Part shown: one piece after another, positions 14,903 to 24,319 of the stretch
How positions within the stretch are numbered: the stretch's first letter is position 1
Layout: each line of letters starts with the position of its first letter
Source: a bacterium UBP15_UBA6099
GTDB lineage: Bacteria > UBP15 > UBA6099
Assembly (NCBI GenBank): GCA_002435745.1
Contig: DIWT01000021.1
Location: 1 to 64,000, forward strand
Reading direction: 5' to 3'
DNA length: 64,000 bases
Made by a program: the position numbers and the translations under genes
Notes under the pieces: model-generated
Told to the model about the DNA's origin: nothing
The model's database searches: none
What the model saw: only the letters and a program-made list of their open reading frames with translations

Positions 14903-16057
14903 ATGAAGATTTTTAGGCCGATATGGGCGGAGATTGACTGCGACGCGCTGGAGCACAACGTAAGATTGATTAGGGAGAAGATCGGGGCTGCGACGAAACT
15001 GATGGCTGTCGTGAAGGCGGACGCATACGGTCACGGCGCTGTGGCGGTGTCGAAATCGGCTTTGCACGCCGGAGCGGACTGTCTGGCGGTGGCGTCGGTC
15101 GAAGAGGCGTTCGAGTTGAGGGACGCGGGAATCGCTGCGGACATTCTGATCCTCGGCTATACGCAACCGAACTGGGCTTCGGCGGTTGTGGAGGGGGGAT
15201 TCACACAGACGATATATCATCTGAATCTGGCGCGCGCACTGTCGGCGGAAGCGGAGAAGCAGAAGAAAACGGTGAAGGCCCATATAAAGATAGATTCCGG
15301 GATGGGCAGAATAGGGGTGGAGCCTGAACGGGCGGCGCATCTGATAAGAGAAGTCGCGGGGCTTGAAGGCATAGAGGTCGAGGGCGTGTACACGCATCTG
15401 GCGACTGCGGACGAGCCGGAGAACGACGCGCACACGGACAGGCAACTCGAAAGGTTCGGCGCGTTGCTGGCGGAGTTGGAAAAAGAAGGAATTCGGCCTC
15501 CTGTGGCGCACGCGGCCAACAGCGCCGCCGCGGCGAGAAGGCCGGATGCTCTGTTCAATCTGGCGAGACCGGGGATTCTTCTCTATGGTCTTTCCCCGTC
15601 TTTGCAGATGAAGCCGGACGTTTCGGATTTCAGGCCCGTGATGTCGGTTAAAACGACGATAGTCGAGATAAAGACCGTGTCGCCGGGAACGAGAATCAGC
15701 TACAGCGGGACGTTTGCCGCAAAGAGGCCGACGAGGGTGGCTACGCTTCCGGCGGGTTACGCGGACGGTTTCAGCAGGCGACTTTCGAACAAGGGGGCCG
15801 CGCTGGTCGAGGGAACCCGCGCGCCGATTATCGGCAACGTGTGCATGGATTTCATGATGGCGGACGTGACGGACGCGCCGGGCGCGAAGATAGGAGACGA
15901 GGCGGTTCTTATCGGTCGGCAGGGCGGCGACGAGATTCACGTGGACGACATCGCGGGGATTCTCGGCACGATAAACTACGAAGTGGTATCGCTAATCGGC
16001 AAGCGCGTAGCCCGCGTCTTCACGAACTACACGGCGGGCAGCCCGAACGAAGTGTGA
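14903..16057 (+). CDS. alr: Alanine racemase
   Basis: This is a PLP enzyme making D-alanine for peptidoglycan. The 384-residue protein has the PLP lysine in VVKADAYGHGA (Lys38), the TIM-barrel signatures HIKIDSGMGRIGV and RPGILLYGLSP, and the C-terminal beta domain with ISYSGTF (catalytic Tyr region), ATLPAGYADGFSR and IGNVCMDFMMADVTD. Length is normal. No ddl or murF adjoins it; murF is in the dcw cluster 40 kb away and no ddl is in the window. Confidence 0.96.
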   Translation: MKIFRPIWAEIDCDALEHNVRLIREKIGAATKLMAVVKADAYGHGAVAVSKSALHAGADCLAVASVEEAFELRDAGIAADILILGYTQPNWASAVVEGGFTQTIYHLNLARALSAEAEKQKKTVKAHIKIDSGMGRIGVEPERAAHLIREVAGLEGIEVEGVYTHLATADEPENDAHTDRQLERFGALLAELEKEGIRPPVAHAANSAAAARRPDALFNLARPGILLYGLSPSLQMKPDVSDFRPVMSVKTTIVEIKTVSPGTRISYSGTFAAKRPTRVATLPAGYADGFSRRLSNKGAALVEGTRAPIIGNVCMDFMMADVTDAPGAKIGDEAVLIGRQGGDEIHVDDIAGILGTINYEVVSLIGKRVARVFTNYTAGSPNEV

Positions 16058-16084
16058 AACCCTTTGGCGCGGCCTGATGATTGA

Positions 16085-17263
16085 ATGAAAACTGGCACGA
16101 TTAGAAAAGCGACGGTTTTAGCGCCTCTAGCGCTGGCGGCTGTTTTCGCGGCCTTGGCGTTTTCAACGCCTTGCAGGGCGGCGATTGTTTTCGCTTCCGA
16201 CGAAGGCAAGTTCAGGCATCTGTATTCGGTGGAGCTTGGAGGCGAGCCTGAACTGCTCACCAAGAACGAAGACCCTGATTTGATGGTCATGCTCAACACG
16301 CATCCGGCTGTGTCGTCTGACGGCAGGAGGCTCGCGTACGCTTCTTACAGGATATATGTGGACGAAGGACTGCGCCAGTGGAAACAGTGGAACGGTTTGC
16401 CGCTTTTCACTATGGAGTTTGATCTTTATTTCTACAGCTATTTCCCGTCGCGCACTTATTACACGAGGCATAAAAGCCTGAACTGGTCGATATATATGCT
16501 CGACTTGGAGACTCGAAGGGAAAAGAAGATAACGAATTTTCTCTGGGACGAGGCGACGCCGCAGTTCATGCCGCGAGGCTCGGATTTTATTTACACTCTT
16601 ACAGCGAACAAAAGCGTGTTCGTGCTTCGAAGCGGATGGTCGACTCCGGGGTTCAAACAGATAACTCTGGACGACAATCAGGCCGAAAGCCCCATGTTGT
16701 CTCCGGACGGAAGGTTTCTACTGTATCATTCCTTCCGAGGCTGGAACTGGGACATATATAAGATGAAGATGGCGGACCTGCCGTCGGGCAGAGAGGAAAC
16801 GCGCCTGACCGCGACGAGCGGCGTCAACGAAATGTTTCCGCAGTGGGCTTCCGACGGGAAAAAGATTTTTTTCATATCAAACGATGTGTCGAGCAGAGGG
16901 AAGTACGACCTCTACTCGCTGGATGTGGCAACAGGCGAGAGAAAGCGTCTCACTCAGGGAGACAACGTGGGAGCGGATTTCGCGGTGTCTCCAGACGGTT
17001 CGAAAATAGCGTATCTGACCGCCGACCGGAAAAGCGGAAGCGCTCTGGCGGTGATAGACGCAGACGGAGCGAACAAGTTTTTTTTGACCGGAGGCTCGGA
17101 GATAGCAAGGCATCCCGCATGGTCGCCGGATGGTTCGAAAGTCGCTTTTCTCGCGTCGGGCAAGGATCGGCGATTCATACTGAACGTATCTAACGCGGAC
17201 GGTTCCGACCGCAATCCGGTGTCGGATATCCCATGCGCTCCTTCGTCGATTGCGTGGTATTGA
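16085..17263 (+). CDS. Secreted TolB-like PD40 beta-propeller protein
   Basis: The 392-residue product has a signal peptide (hydrophobic residues 12-30, cleavage likely after CRA). The rest is repeats with the PD40/WD40-like core: AVSSDGRRLAYAS, MLSPDGRFLLYHS, QWASDGKKIFFIS, AVSPDGSKIAYLT and AWSPDGSKVAFLA. This makes a six-bladed propeller of the kind in TolB and DPP-like proteins. A periplasmic location is inferred. There is no Pal, TolA or TolQ gene nearby and no TolB N-domain, so I do not call it TolB. An aromatic-rich stretch at residues 110-135 (Tyr/Phe/Trp) may be a binding surface. No clear Shine-Dalgarno precedes the ATG. Confidence 0.8.
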   Translation: MKTGTIRKATVLAPLALAAVFAALAFSTPCRAAIVFASDEGKFRHLYSVELGGEPELLTKNEDPDLMVMLNTHPAVSSDGRRLAYASYRIYVDEGLRQWKQWNGLPLFTMEFDLYFYSYFPSRTYYTRHKSLNWSIYMLDLETRREKKITNFLWDEATPQFMPRGSDFIYTLTANKSVFVLRSGWSTPGFKQITLDDNQAESPMLSPDGRFLLYHSFRGWNWDIYKMKMADLPSGREETRLTATSGVNEMFPQWASDGKKIFFISNDVSSRGKYDLYSLDVATGERKRLTQGDNVGADFAVSPDGSKIAYLTADRKSGSALAVIDADGANKFFLTGGSEIARHPAWSPDGSKVAFLASGKDRRFILNVSNADGSDRNPVSDIPCAPSSIAWY

Positions 17264-17310
17264 TATTTTATAGGCAATAATTACAATGCGTGACTTCATG
17301 GAGGAGAGAA

Positions 17311-18039
17311 ATGTTTGACGAATTCATGGCTAAAGTGGCCGAGGCTCTCGAAAAAATACGGCTGACGCAGAAGGCCGCGATAGAAGAGGCCGGGCGTTTT
17401 GTCGCCGAGACGATAAAGAAGGACGGGATGGTGCGCCCGATGGGGACGGGGCATTCGCATCTGGTGGCCACCGAGATGTATCAGCGGGCGGGCGGACTGG
17501 CTTGCGTGGCTCCTCTGATGGAAGGCAACCTGATGATGCACGAGGGCGGACGCAAGAGCGGCGCGCTCGAGCGCCTTCCCGGATACGCCGCCGCGATTCT
17601 GGCATACAACGATGTCGAGAGCCGCGATCTGTTGCTGATTATTTCGCAATCCGGAAGAAACGCCGTCCCGGTGGAAACCGCGATAGAGGGCAAGCGGCGC
17701 GGGATGAAGACTGTGGCGATAACATCGCTCGCGCACTCCAAGAGCGTGCTGTCCCGCGCGCCGTCGGCGTTGCGGCTGTTCGAGGTGGCCGACGTCGTGA
17801 TCGACAACTGTTCGCCGATCGGCGACGCGTGCGTCGAGATTCCGGGGCTGAGCGACAGTGTCGCTCCGTTGTCGACCATTACCGGGGTTTTTATCTGGCA
17901 TCAGATAGAAATTGCCGCAGTCAGCGCGCTGCTGGCCGAGGGGGTGAAGCCTCCGGTGTTCGTGAGCGGCAACGCTCCGGGCGGAGAAGCGCGCAACATT
18001 GAAATATACATGAAGTACAAGAACCGGGTCCGTTTTTAG
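17311..18039 (+). CDS. SIS-domain sugar isomerase family protein (UPF0309 type)
   Basis: The 242-residue cytoplasmic protein is a single SIS (sugar isomerase) domain. It has the phosphosugar-binding segments PMGTGHSHLVATEMYQRAGG, DLLLIISQSGRNAVPVETA and TVAITSLAHSKSVLSR, and continues with DSVAPLSTITGVFIWHQIEI near the C-terminus. It resembles the UPF0309 group and N-acetylmuramic acid 6-phosphate etherase-like proteins, but it is shorter than MurQ. The substrate is unknown. Start at ATG 17311 with GGAGGAGA; the longer frame from GTG 17290 has no ribosome site. A hairpin terminator follows. Confidence 0.82.
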   Translation: MFDEFMAKVAEALEKIRLTQKAAIEEAGRFVAETIKKDGMVRPMGTGHSHLVATEMYQRAGGLACVAPLMEGNLMMHEGGRKSGALERLPGYAAAILAYNDVESRDLLLIISQSGRNAVPVETAIEGKRRGMKTVAITSLAHSKSVLSRAPSALRLFEVADVVIDNCSPIGDACVEIPGLSDSVAPLSTITGVFIWHQIEIAAVSALLAEGVKPPVFVSGNAPGGEARNIEIYMKYKNRVRF

Positions 18040-18046
18040 GAATCAC

Positions 18047-18071
18047 ACGGCGGGTTCGCCGTTTCTCCTTT
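18047..18071 (+). terminator. Probable terminator after the SIS gene
   Basis: ACGGCG (18047-18052) and CGCCGT (18057-18062) enclose GGTT and are followed by TTCTCCTTTAATTT. The stem is short and the T-tract is interrupted, so it is moderately convincing. It would separate the rpiB-SIS run from the alpha-2-macroglobulin gene. Confidence 0.5.
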
Positions 18072-18216
18072 AATTTGATAAAATGATAGCGTTACGGAAT
18101 CGCATACGCTTATTTCACCGGGCGGGATAACCGCGCGCGCCGGAACCATCGCCGTCCGGGCCTGTCTTATTAAATGACGGGCGCGGCTCGGATTCGATGA
18201 ATAAGGAGTCGAGGGC

Positions 18217-21200
18217 ATGAAAAAAAACAAGTTGAGAACGTTTCTGATCGCTGTCGCGGCGCTGTCCGCGGCCTTTTTTCCCGGACATCTTCAGAGCAGG
18301 CAGACGGAAATGCTTTATATCTCGATGCAGGGAGATTTCGAGCCGGGCGAGGAGATGCGGGGCGATTTAAGCGGCAACGTGTCGTCGGCGGAATTGGCTC
18401 TGTACAAAATCGATATTTATGAGGCGCTTGAGAAGAGCGATGGCTCCGGATGGGCCGACAACTCCGAATTGAAGCTCAAAAAGGCCGAACTTGTTCGAAA
18501 ATGGACAGTTCAGTTGCGAGGCAGGGGGGAGAGGAACGAGTGGCGGAGCGCGGAAATCAGCATGGACAATCCGGGGCCGGGGGCGTACGCGCTTCAGGCG
18601 ACGGGGGGAACGGCCGCGTCGTATAAGTTGCTGATAGTCAGCGATATCGCGATGCTCGTCAGATGGGACGATGAGAAGGCGGTCGTGTTTGTTGCGGACA
18701 GGCGGACGGGCGCTGGCGCGGCTGGCGCGGCGGTTTCCGCCTTTATCGACGGCAAGTGGATCAGACTCGCGTGCGACAACAATGGAATGACGGAATTTGA
18801 AGCGCCCGGCTCAGGCTCGATCCCGGTTGTGGCGGAAAAGAGCGGCAGTTTCGCAGCGTCGAATTTTTACTCATACGGCGAATCTCCTTACGAAAAACAT
18901 AAAGTCTATATTTACACCGATAGGCCGGTCTACAGGCCCGGACAGAAGGTGAATATCAAGGGCGTCGCAAGGCTACGGGACGGCTCGGAATATTCGCTTC
19001 CATCGGCTGGTTCCGTGAGGGTGTTTATCGACGATCCGCGCGGCAACAAGGTGTTCGATGAAGAGGCCGGTCTTTCTGAATTCGGGACGTTCTCGGCGGC
19101 TTATTCCCCGAAAGGCGGCGCTCCGCTGGGCCATTACTCGATAAGAGTTGAGTTCGCGGGCGTTGTTCAATACCACAACTTCTTGGTTGAGGAATACAGA
19201 AAGCCGGAACATGAGATAACTGTTGTCGCCGCGAGGGACAGGATAGTCAGGGGAGAGCCTCTCGAATTCTCAATAAAAGCGCATTATTACTTCGGCGAGC
19301 CTGTGAAAAACGCCGAAGTTTCTTACGAGATATACGGGCGGAGGATATGGGAGGCCGGGATATTGAGGGGCGGGGCGGCGGAGTACCAGTGGTACTATGA
19401 CCAAGACCGGGGAGGGCCTCGGTGGCATTGGGGGTATCGAGGCGAGCAGGCGGCTTCCGGCGGCGGAACAACGGACGAGAACGGCGCGATGGAGGTAGTG
19501 TTCGCGGACACGAACGCCGCGCAGGACATGGAGTACACCCTCATCGCGCGGGTGACGGAGGCCGGGAGGAGAGAGGCGCAGGGAGAAGGCTCCGCGCGCG
19601 TTTACAGGAGCGAATACAAGCTGTCTGTCCGCCCCGACCGTTATATGGCGAGGCCCGGAGATAAAGCGAGCGCGCTTGTGGGCGCGACGGACCTTTTCGG
19701 CGCTCCGGTTTCCCGCAAGGTCGATGTGAGGATTGATATAGTGTCATGGGAGGACGGCGCGCGCTCGGTGAAGAATGTTGCGCAAACGCAAGTTGAGACG
19801 TCTTCCGCCACCGGCGAGGCGTCAATTGAATTCACGCCTGACGAACCGGGATACTACGAGATAACCGCGTCTGGAAAGAGCGCGGCGGGGTATGTGTTCT
19901 CGGAGACAGCCGGACTCTACGTGTCCGACAGGGGCGCGCGCTACAGGTGGGGGGCGTCTCGCGATATTGAAATTATCCTCGACAAGGACAGCTATGCGGA
20001 AGGGGAGGAAGTCAACGCGCTGATAATATGGAGCGCGGGGGACGCGGACGCGCTCGCGACGCTCGAGGCGGAAGGCATCATCGACAGCAAGGCTCTGAAG
20101 TTCGAGAACGGCGCGGCGCATTACTCATTCAAAGTCGGGCCCGAACACAAACCCAATGTTTATCTGACTGTCTCAGCGTTCAGGAACAACAATCTTCTGA
20201 CGCAGACGATGAATATCGTGTGCCCGCCCACAGAGAAATTTTTGGATTTGAAAATCATCTCGGACAAGGCCGTCTATAAGCCGGGAGAACTCGCCCGCGT
20301 CACAGTGGAGGCGCGCGACAGCGAGGGAAACCCCGCGTCCGCCGAACTCTCCATCGGAGTGGTGGACGAGTCGATCTACGCGGTCAGGCCGGACGACACA
20401 ACCGACATACGAGAATTTTTCTACGGGAGGCGATACTCAAGGGTCGGCATGGATTCGTCCTTGTGGTTCAGGGGAGGCGGGCGAGGAGTGGTAGCGGACA
20501 TGGCGGCTCCGGCGGCGGCTCCCCAAGCGGAGGGGAATCTGGCGTTCGCGGGAAGGGCGAAGAGCGAGAAGTCGGCAGGCGGCGAGTTTGCGCCCGCGCA
20601 GATTCGCAGTTATTTCCCAGACACCGCGCACTGGGCCGCGCATCTGATTACAGACAAGGAAGGCAGGGCGACGGCCGAGTTCATCATGCCGGACTCGCTC
20701 ACATCATGGAGAGTGGCCACAAGGGCGGCGACCGCGCAAACGGCGGTCGGCCAAACAACGTCCGACGTCGCGACCCGGAAAAACCTTATGGTTCGCCTCA
20801 GGACGCCGCGATTCTTCACACAGGGCGACAAGTTGCGGGTGACAGCGCTGATTGACAACTATCTCGACGCCGACAAGGAAGTTCTCGCGGTTCTTAACGC
20901 CACGGGTTTGAGGCTGCTGGAAAAGAACGAGAAGACAGTCCGAGTAAAAGCCGGAGGAAACGCGCTCGTGGAATGGAGCGCGGTGGTGGAGACGCCCGGC
21001 TCCGCTTGGGTGACGGTCAAGGCTCTCTCAGACGAGGAATCCGACGCCATGCAGTTGACCATCCCGGTGTTGCCCAGAGGCGCGCGGGGTGGAGACACGG
21101 CGGCGGGCGAGGCGGGCGCGCGCGCGGCTCTGTCCCTGAAGCTTCCTCAAAACCGCGTTGCGGGCACGGAGAGCCTGAAGATAAAACTCGCTCCTTCGTT

Positions 21201-22704
21201 GACCGGAGGCATGTTCTCCGCGTTTGAATATCTGGCGGACTATCCTTACGGATGCGTGGAACAGACTATGAGCCGGTTTTTGCCGAACGCGGTTATGGCG
21301 GAGGCTCTTCAGAAAGCCGGAAAGCCTCTCACGGGCAAGCTTAAAGAGCTGCCGGACATGGCGGCGAAAGGCTATGAGCGTCTCGCGGATATGCAGAACG
21401 AGGACGGGAGCTGGGGGTGGTGGAAGGGCGACGAGCGAAACGCGATGATATCCGCTTACGTGGTGTTCGGTCTTGCGAGGGCGGCAAGGGCTGATTTCAC
21501 CCCGCCGGAAGGAATGCTGCCGAGGGGCGCGGCCGCTCTTGAAAAAATGTTCGGAGCGCTGAAAGACCCTGACGAGAAAGCTTACGTCCTGTTCGCTTTG
21601 GCGCAGGCGGGATACGCGGAAGTCGCGGAAGTCGCGGAAGGCGCGGAAGGCGGACGCGGAACCATCCGCGCAAATAACGGCATGGACAGGGCGGGCGAAG
21701 CTAAAAAACTTTACTCTTCGCGGGAAAAGCTGACGCACTACGGGAAGGCTCTTCTGGGGATAGCCTGTTCGGAACTCGGCTTGAAGGACGAGGCGAAGAA
21801 GATAGCGAGCGAGCTTGCGAAGTCTGCGGACGTCACGGCTTCCGCCGCAAGCTGGAAGACGAAAACGGACAGATACAGATGGACGGACAACGCGGTGGAG
21901 ACGGCGGCGTTCGCCATGATGGCGATACTTGAGGCCGACGCGGGCAATCCCGTCGCGTCGAAGGCGGCGAACTTCATAAACATGTCGCGGATGGGCGACG
22001 GATGGCGCTCGACAAGAGACACCGCCGCCGCTCTTCTCGCTCTGACGATGTTCATGGAAAAGCGCGAATCGGGCGGGACGGATTTCAGCTATGTCGTCAC
22101 CGTGAACGGAGCGGAGGCGGGCAAGGGAGAAATGACCGCCGCCGACATCGACGGGGAAGGCGTTGTGATCGACGCCTCGCGCCTCGCCGCTCCGGGAAAC
22201 AACAAAATCGTTATCGAAAAGTCGGGCGAGGGAAATCTTTATTACAACGCGGCTTTGAACTACCACGAGGCGGCGGACTTCCTGAAGTCGAAGGACAACG
22301 GCATCAAAGTGGAAAGATGGTATTCTTGGGACGCCGAAGGAAAGAAAAAACTCGGAGCCTCGACAAGATTGAGAACCGGGGATCGGATATGGTCGCACGT
22401 CAGAATCCGGCCCCGCGCGGCTTTCGACTATGTGATGGTGGAGAACTACCTTCCCAGCGGTTTCGAAGTGGACAGGGACGAACGCGGATTTCCCGGCTAT
22501 TATTACTGGACCAACCGGGAGATTAGAGACGACCGCGTCGTGGCGTTTCTGACGCGAATGTGGGACAGGGAATATGTCATGAGCGTGTCGATGCGGGCGG
22601 AGACTCCGGGCGAGGTGACGGCGATGCCGTGCGCCGCCGAACTGATGTACTTCCCGGAAGTGAACGGCAGGTCGTCGGAAGCCAAGTTTATCATTGAGGA
22701 ATAG
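18217..22704 (+). CDS. Alpha-2-macroglobulin family protein with thioester
   Basis: Bacterial alpha-2-macroglobulins are envelope proteins thought to trap foreign proteases. This 1495-residue protein has a signal peptide but no lipobox Cys, so it should be soluble in the periplasm or exported, unlike lipoprotein YfhM. Macroglobulin domains start around residue 230 (VYIYTDRPVYRPGQKVNIKG). The MG7-like segment before the bait region contains ELSIGVVDESIYAV. A Gly/Ala-rich stretch at about residues 750-795 is the likely bait. The thioester motif is YGCVEQ with Cys1013 at 21253-21255, inside an alpha/alpha toroid. AAGGAG precedes the ATG. The usual partner pbpC is absent; a radical SAM activase follows after 10 nt. 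Confidence 0.93.
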   Translation: MKKNKLRTFLIAVAALSAAFFPGHLQSRQTEMLYISMQGDFEPGEEMRGDLSGNVSSAELALYKIDIYEALEKSDGSGWADNSELKLKKAELVRKWTVQLRGRGERNEWRSAEISMDNPGPGAYALQATGGTAASYKLLIVSDIAMLVRWDDEKAVVFVADRRTGAGAAGAAVSAFIDGKWIRLACDNNGMTEFEAPGSGSIPVVAEKSGSFAASNFYSYGESPYEKHKVYIYTDRPVYRPGQKVNIKGVARLRDGSEYSLPSAGSVRVFIDDPRGNKVFDEEAGLSEFGTFSAAYSPKGGAPLGHYSIRVEFAGVVQYHNFLVEEYRKPEHEITVVAARDRIVRGEPLEFSIKAHYYFGEPVKNAEVSYEIYGRRIWEAGILRGGAAEYQWYYDQDRGGPRWHWGYRGEQAASGGGTTDENGAMEVVFADTNAAQDMEYTLIARVTEAGRREAQGEGSARVYRSEYKLSVRPDRYMARPGDKASALVGATDLFGAPVSRKVDVRIDIVSWEDGARSVKNVAQTQVETSSATGEASIEFTPDEPGYYEITASGKSAAGYVFSETAGLYVSDRGARYRWGASRDIEIILDKDSYAEGEEVNALIIWSAGDADALATLEAEGIIDSKALKFENGAAHYSFKVGPEHKPNVYLTVSAFRNNNLLTQTMNIVCPPTEKFLDLKIISDKAVYKPGELARVTVEARDSEGNPASAELSIGVVDESIYAVRPDDTTDIREFFYGRRYSRVGMDSSLWFRGGGRGVVADMAAPAAAPQAEGNLAFAGRAKSEKSAGGEFAPAQIRSYFPDTAHWAAHLITDKEGRATAEFIMPDSLTSWRVATRAATAQTAVGQTTSDVATRKNLMVRLRTPRFFTQGDKLRVTALIDNYLDADKEVLAVLNATGLRLLEKNEKTVRVKAGGNALVEWSAVVETPGSAWVTVKALSDEESDAMQLTIPVLPRGARGGDTAAGEAGARAALSLKLPQNRVAGTESLKIKLAPSLTGGMFSAFEYLADYPYGCVEQTMSRFLPNAVMAEALQKAGKPLTGKLKELPDMAAKGYERLADMQNEDGSWGWWKGDERNAMISAYVVFGLARAARADFTPPEGMLPRGAAALEKMFGALKDPDEKAYVLFALAQAGYAEVAEVAEGAEGGRGTIRANNGMDRAGEAKKLYSSREKLTHYGKALLGIACSELGLKDEAKKIASELAKSADVTASAASWKTKTDRYRWTDNAVETAAFAMMAILEADAGNPVASKAANFINMSRMGDGWRSTRDTAAALLALTMFMEKRESGGTDFSYVVTVNGAEAGKGEMTAADIDGEGVVIDASRLAAPGNNKIVIEKSGEGNLYYNAALNYHEAADFLKSKDNGIKVERWYSWDAEGKKKLGASTRLRTGDRIWSHVRIRPRAAFDYVMVENYLPSGFEVDRDERGFPGYYYWTNREIRDDRVVAFLTRMWDREYVMSVSMRAETPGEVTAMPCAAELMYFPEVNGRSSEAKFIIEE
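21616..21651 (+). repeat. Four 9-nt tandem units inside the alpha-2-macroglobulin gene
   Basis: GCGGAAGTC occurs twice and GCGGAAGGC twice, back to back. They encode an Ala-Glu-Val/Gly run inserted in the helical toroid domain. Such in-frame 9-nt units can expand or contract by slippage without breaking the frame. Confidence 0.8.
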
Positions 22705-22714
22705 CTAGAAACAT

Positions 22715-23632
22715 ATGGACAAGCGCGATGCGGGACAGGCTTTGATTCTCAACATCCGGAGGAACTCGCTCGACGACGGGCCGGGCATACGAACTACGGT
22801 GTTTTTCAAGGGCTGCCCGCTGAACTGTATTTGGTGTCACAACCCGGAGAGCAAAAAGGCGAAACCGGAGCTTTCTTATGACGCCGCCGTCTGCGTGGGT
22901 TGCGGGTCTTGCGCTTGGGGCTGTCCCGAATCGGCGATAAGCGAAAATAATCCGTATTTCGTCGACCGCGAAAAATGTTCGCTGTGTTTCAAGTGCGCGG
23001 AGGCATGTCCGTCACGCGCCCTTAAACGAATGGGAACTCAGATGACTGTGGTCGAAGTCGCGGAGTCGGCGCTGAAAGACGCCGCTTTCTACCGTTCATC
23101 CGGGGGCGGAGTCACGCTGTCGGGCGGCGAGCCGACGGCGTATATGGAGTTCTGCTCCGAATTGATGAGCGAGCTTCGCGCCGCCGGCGTCGACACTCTC
23201 GTGGAGACTTGCGGCCTGTTCGATTTCGACCGTTTTTCTTTGCTCATCCTGCCTTACGCATCCCGGATATTCATTGATATCAAGTTGATGGACTCGGCGC
23301 GGCATAAGGAGATGTGCGGCGCGGACAACAGAGTTATACTGAGCAACGCGAGGCGTCTTATTGAGGCTTCGGCGCAAGGCGGGCCGGAAATTCTGCCAAG
23401 GATTCCGCTTATTCCGGGCGCGACTGACACGGATGAAAATCTGACCGCCGCCGCAGACTTTCTGAAGGACTGCGGCGCGACGCGCGTTTCTCTTCTGTCT
23501 TACAATCCCACTTGGACGGACAAGATGAAAATGCTGGGCGGAGAAACGAAATTTGCCGCCTCTTCATGGACTTCCGCCGAGAAGATGGAAAGCTGCCGCG
23601 CATTCTTCAAAGACTTCGAAATCGTCCGCTGA
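22715..23632 (+). CDS. Glycyl-radical enzyme activating protein (radical SAM, PflA-like)
   Basis: This family uses S-adenosylmethionine and a 4Fe-4S cluster to place a glycyl radical on a partner enzyme. The 305-residue product starts with DDGPGIRTTVFFKGCPLNC, then WCHNPES, giving the CxxxCxxC radical SAM motif near residues 34-41. A ferredoxin-like insert with two CxxCxxCxxxC clusters follows (VCVGCGSCAWGCPESA and CSLCFKCAEACPSRA), then VTLSGGEPT. The two extra clusters mark the subgroup acting on enzymes other than pyruvate formate-lyase. No glycyl radical enzyme is encoded in this window, so its partner is elsewhere. It may be co-transcribed with the alpha-2-macroglobulin gene 10 nt upstream. 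Confidence 0.9.
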   Translation: MDKRDAGQALILNIRRNSLDDGPGIRTTVFFKGCPLNCIWCHNPESKKAKPELSYDAAVCVGCGSCAWGCPESAISENNPYFVDREKCSLCFKCAEACPSRALKRMGTQMTVVEVAESALKDAAFYRSSGGGVTLSGGEPTAYMEFCSELMSELRAAGVDTLVETCGLFDFDRFSLLILPYASRIFIDIKLMDSARHKEMCGADNRVILSNARRLIEASAQGGPEILPRIPLIPGATDTDENLTAAADFLKDCGATRVSLLSYNPTWTDKMKMLGGETKFAASSWTSAEKMESCRAFFKDFEIVR

Positions 23633-23688
23633 CGGCAGAAAAAAGAAAGCAACCGCAAAACTGAAAAATGATATGAGTGGCAATGGCA

Positions 23689-24243
23689 TTAACCGCGCTG
23701 GAAGCAGTTCCAGAAGCGGTTTTTCTTAATCGCGCGGATTATGGAGTCTTTCGAGCGGCGGCAGTCGAGTTCGATCCAAGCGCGGCCGCATCCGATTCGG
23801 GTGTGAGAGTCGTCGGACGCGATCCTCGGCAATCCCAGTTCGTCAGTGTCGAACTCATTGTCCGGAAACCCCTTGGTCGTAAATTCCACAGCGTCGAGCG
23901 GGTATTTCAGTGCGACAGCCTCGACGCGCTCTTTCGCCTGTTCTAGGGTCAGATCGTACTCTCCGATGTGATTGAGGATATGAAGCGTCTCTTCTTCCCC
24001 CCATATTTTGTTCACGTGCACGTAGCCTTTCTCGAAGACAGTCAGCTCGACGCCTTTGAATATGATGAGGTCCGATTTGACTGACGCGTATGTGTCGTCG
24101 CTTGAGGACTTCAGCAGATAGTCGTGGTCGGTGAAAGCGATGAAGTCATAGCCGAGTTCGGAGTATATATCGGCGGCTTCCTGAGGAGAGAGTTTTCCGT
24201 CGGAGCAGGTGGTATGGACATGGAGACAGCCTTTGAGAAGCAT
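23689..24243 (-). CDS. PHP-domain metal-dependent phosphoesterase-like protein
   Basis: The 184-residue protein begins with the PHP motif GCLHVHTTCSDG (HxH metal ligands), followed by YDFIAFTDHDY, a Glu in GVELTVFE, a His in ILNHIGE, and ASDDSHTRIGCG (final Asp/His pair). These are the expected metal ligands of PHP phosphoesterases, a superfamily that includes histidinol phosphatase and polymerase-associated phosphatases. It is short and has no added domain. It lies 76 nt downstream of the large zinc-ribbon fusion on the same strand and converges on the activase gene. Its substrate is unknown. Confidence 0.85.
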   Translation of the reverse strand: MLLKGCLHVHTTCSDGKLSPQEAADIYSELGYDFIAFTDHDYLLKSSSDDTYASVKSDLIIFKGVELTVFEKGYVHVNKIWGEEETLHILNHIGEYDLTLEQAKERVEAVALKYPLDAVEFTTKGFPDNEFDTDELGLPRIASDDSHTRIGCGRAWIELDCRRSKDSIIRAIKKNRFWNCFQRG

Positions 24244-24319
24244 GGGAAGGGGCGAGCGGCCTCCCGAACCGCGACAACGCGCATAATAACAGAGGCGGGA
24301 CTAAAAGGCAAATGAGGCG

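Noticed and set aside
14849..15940. Minus-strand open frame opposite alr
   Set aside because: Alanine racemase is certain on the plus strand; the antisense product is a basic shadow with no domain.
21028..22398. Minus-strand frame opposite the alpha-2-macroglobulin C-terminus
   Set aside because: Covered by a clear domain in the plus frame; composition typical of an antisense shadow.
22041..22526. Overlapping plus-strand frame inside the alpha-2-macroglobulin gene
   Set aside because: Arg/Gly-rich shadow of the correct frame.
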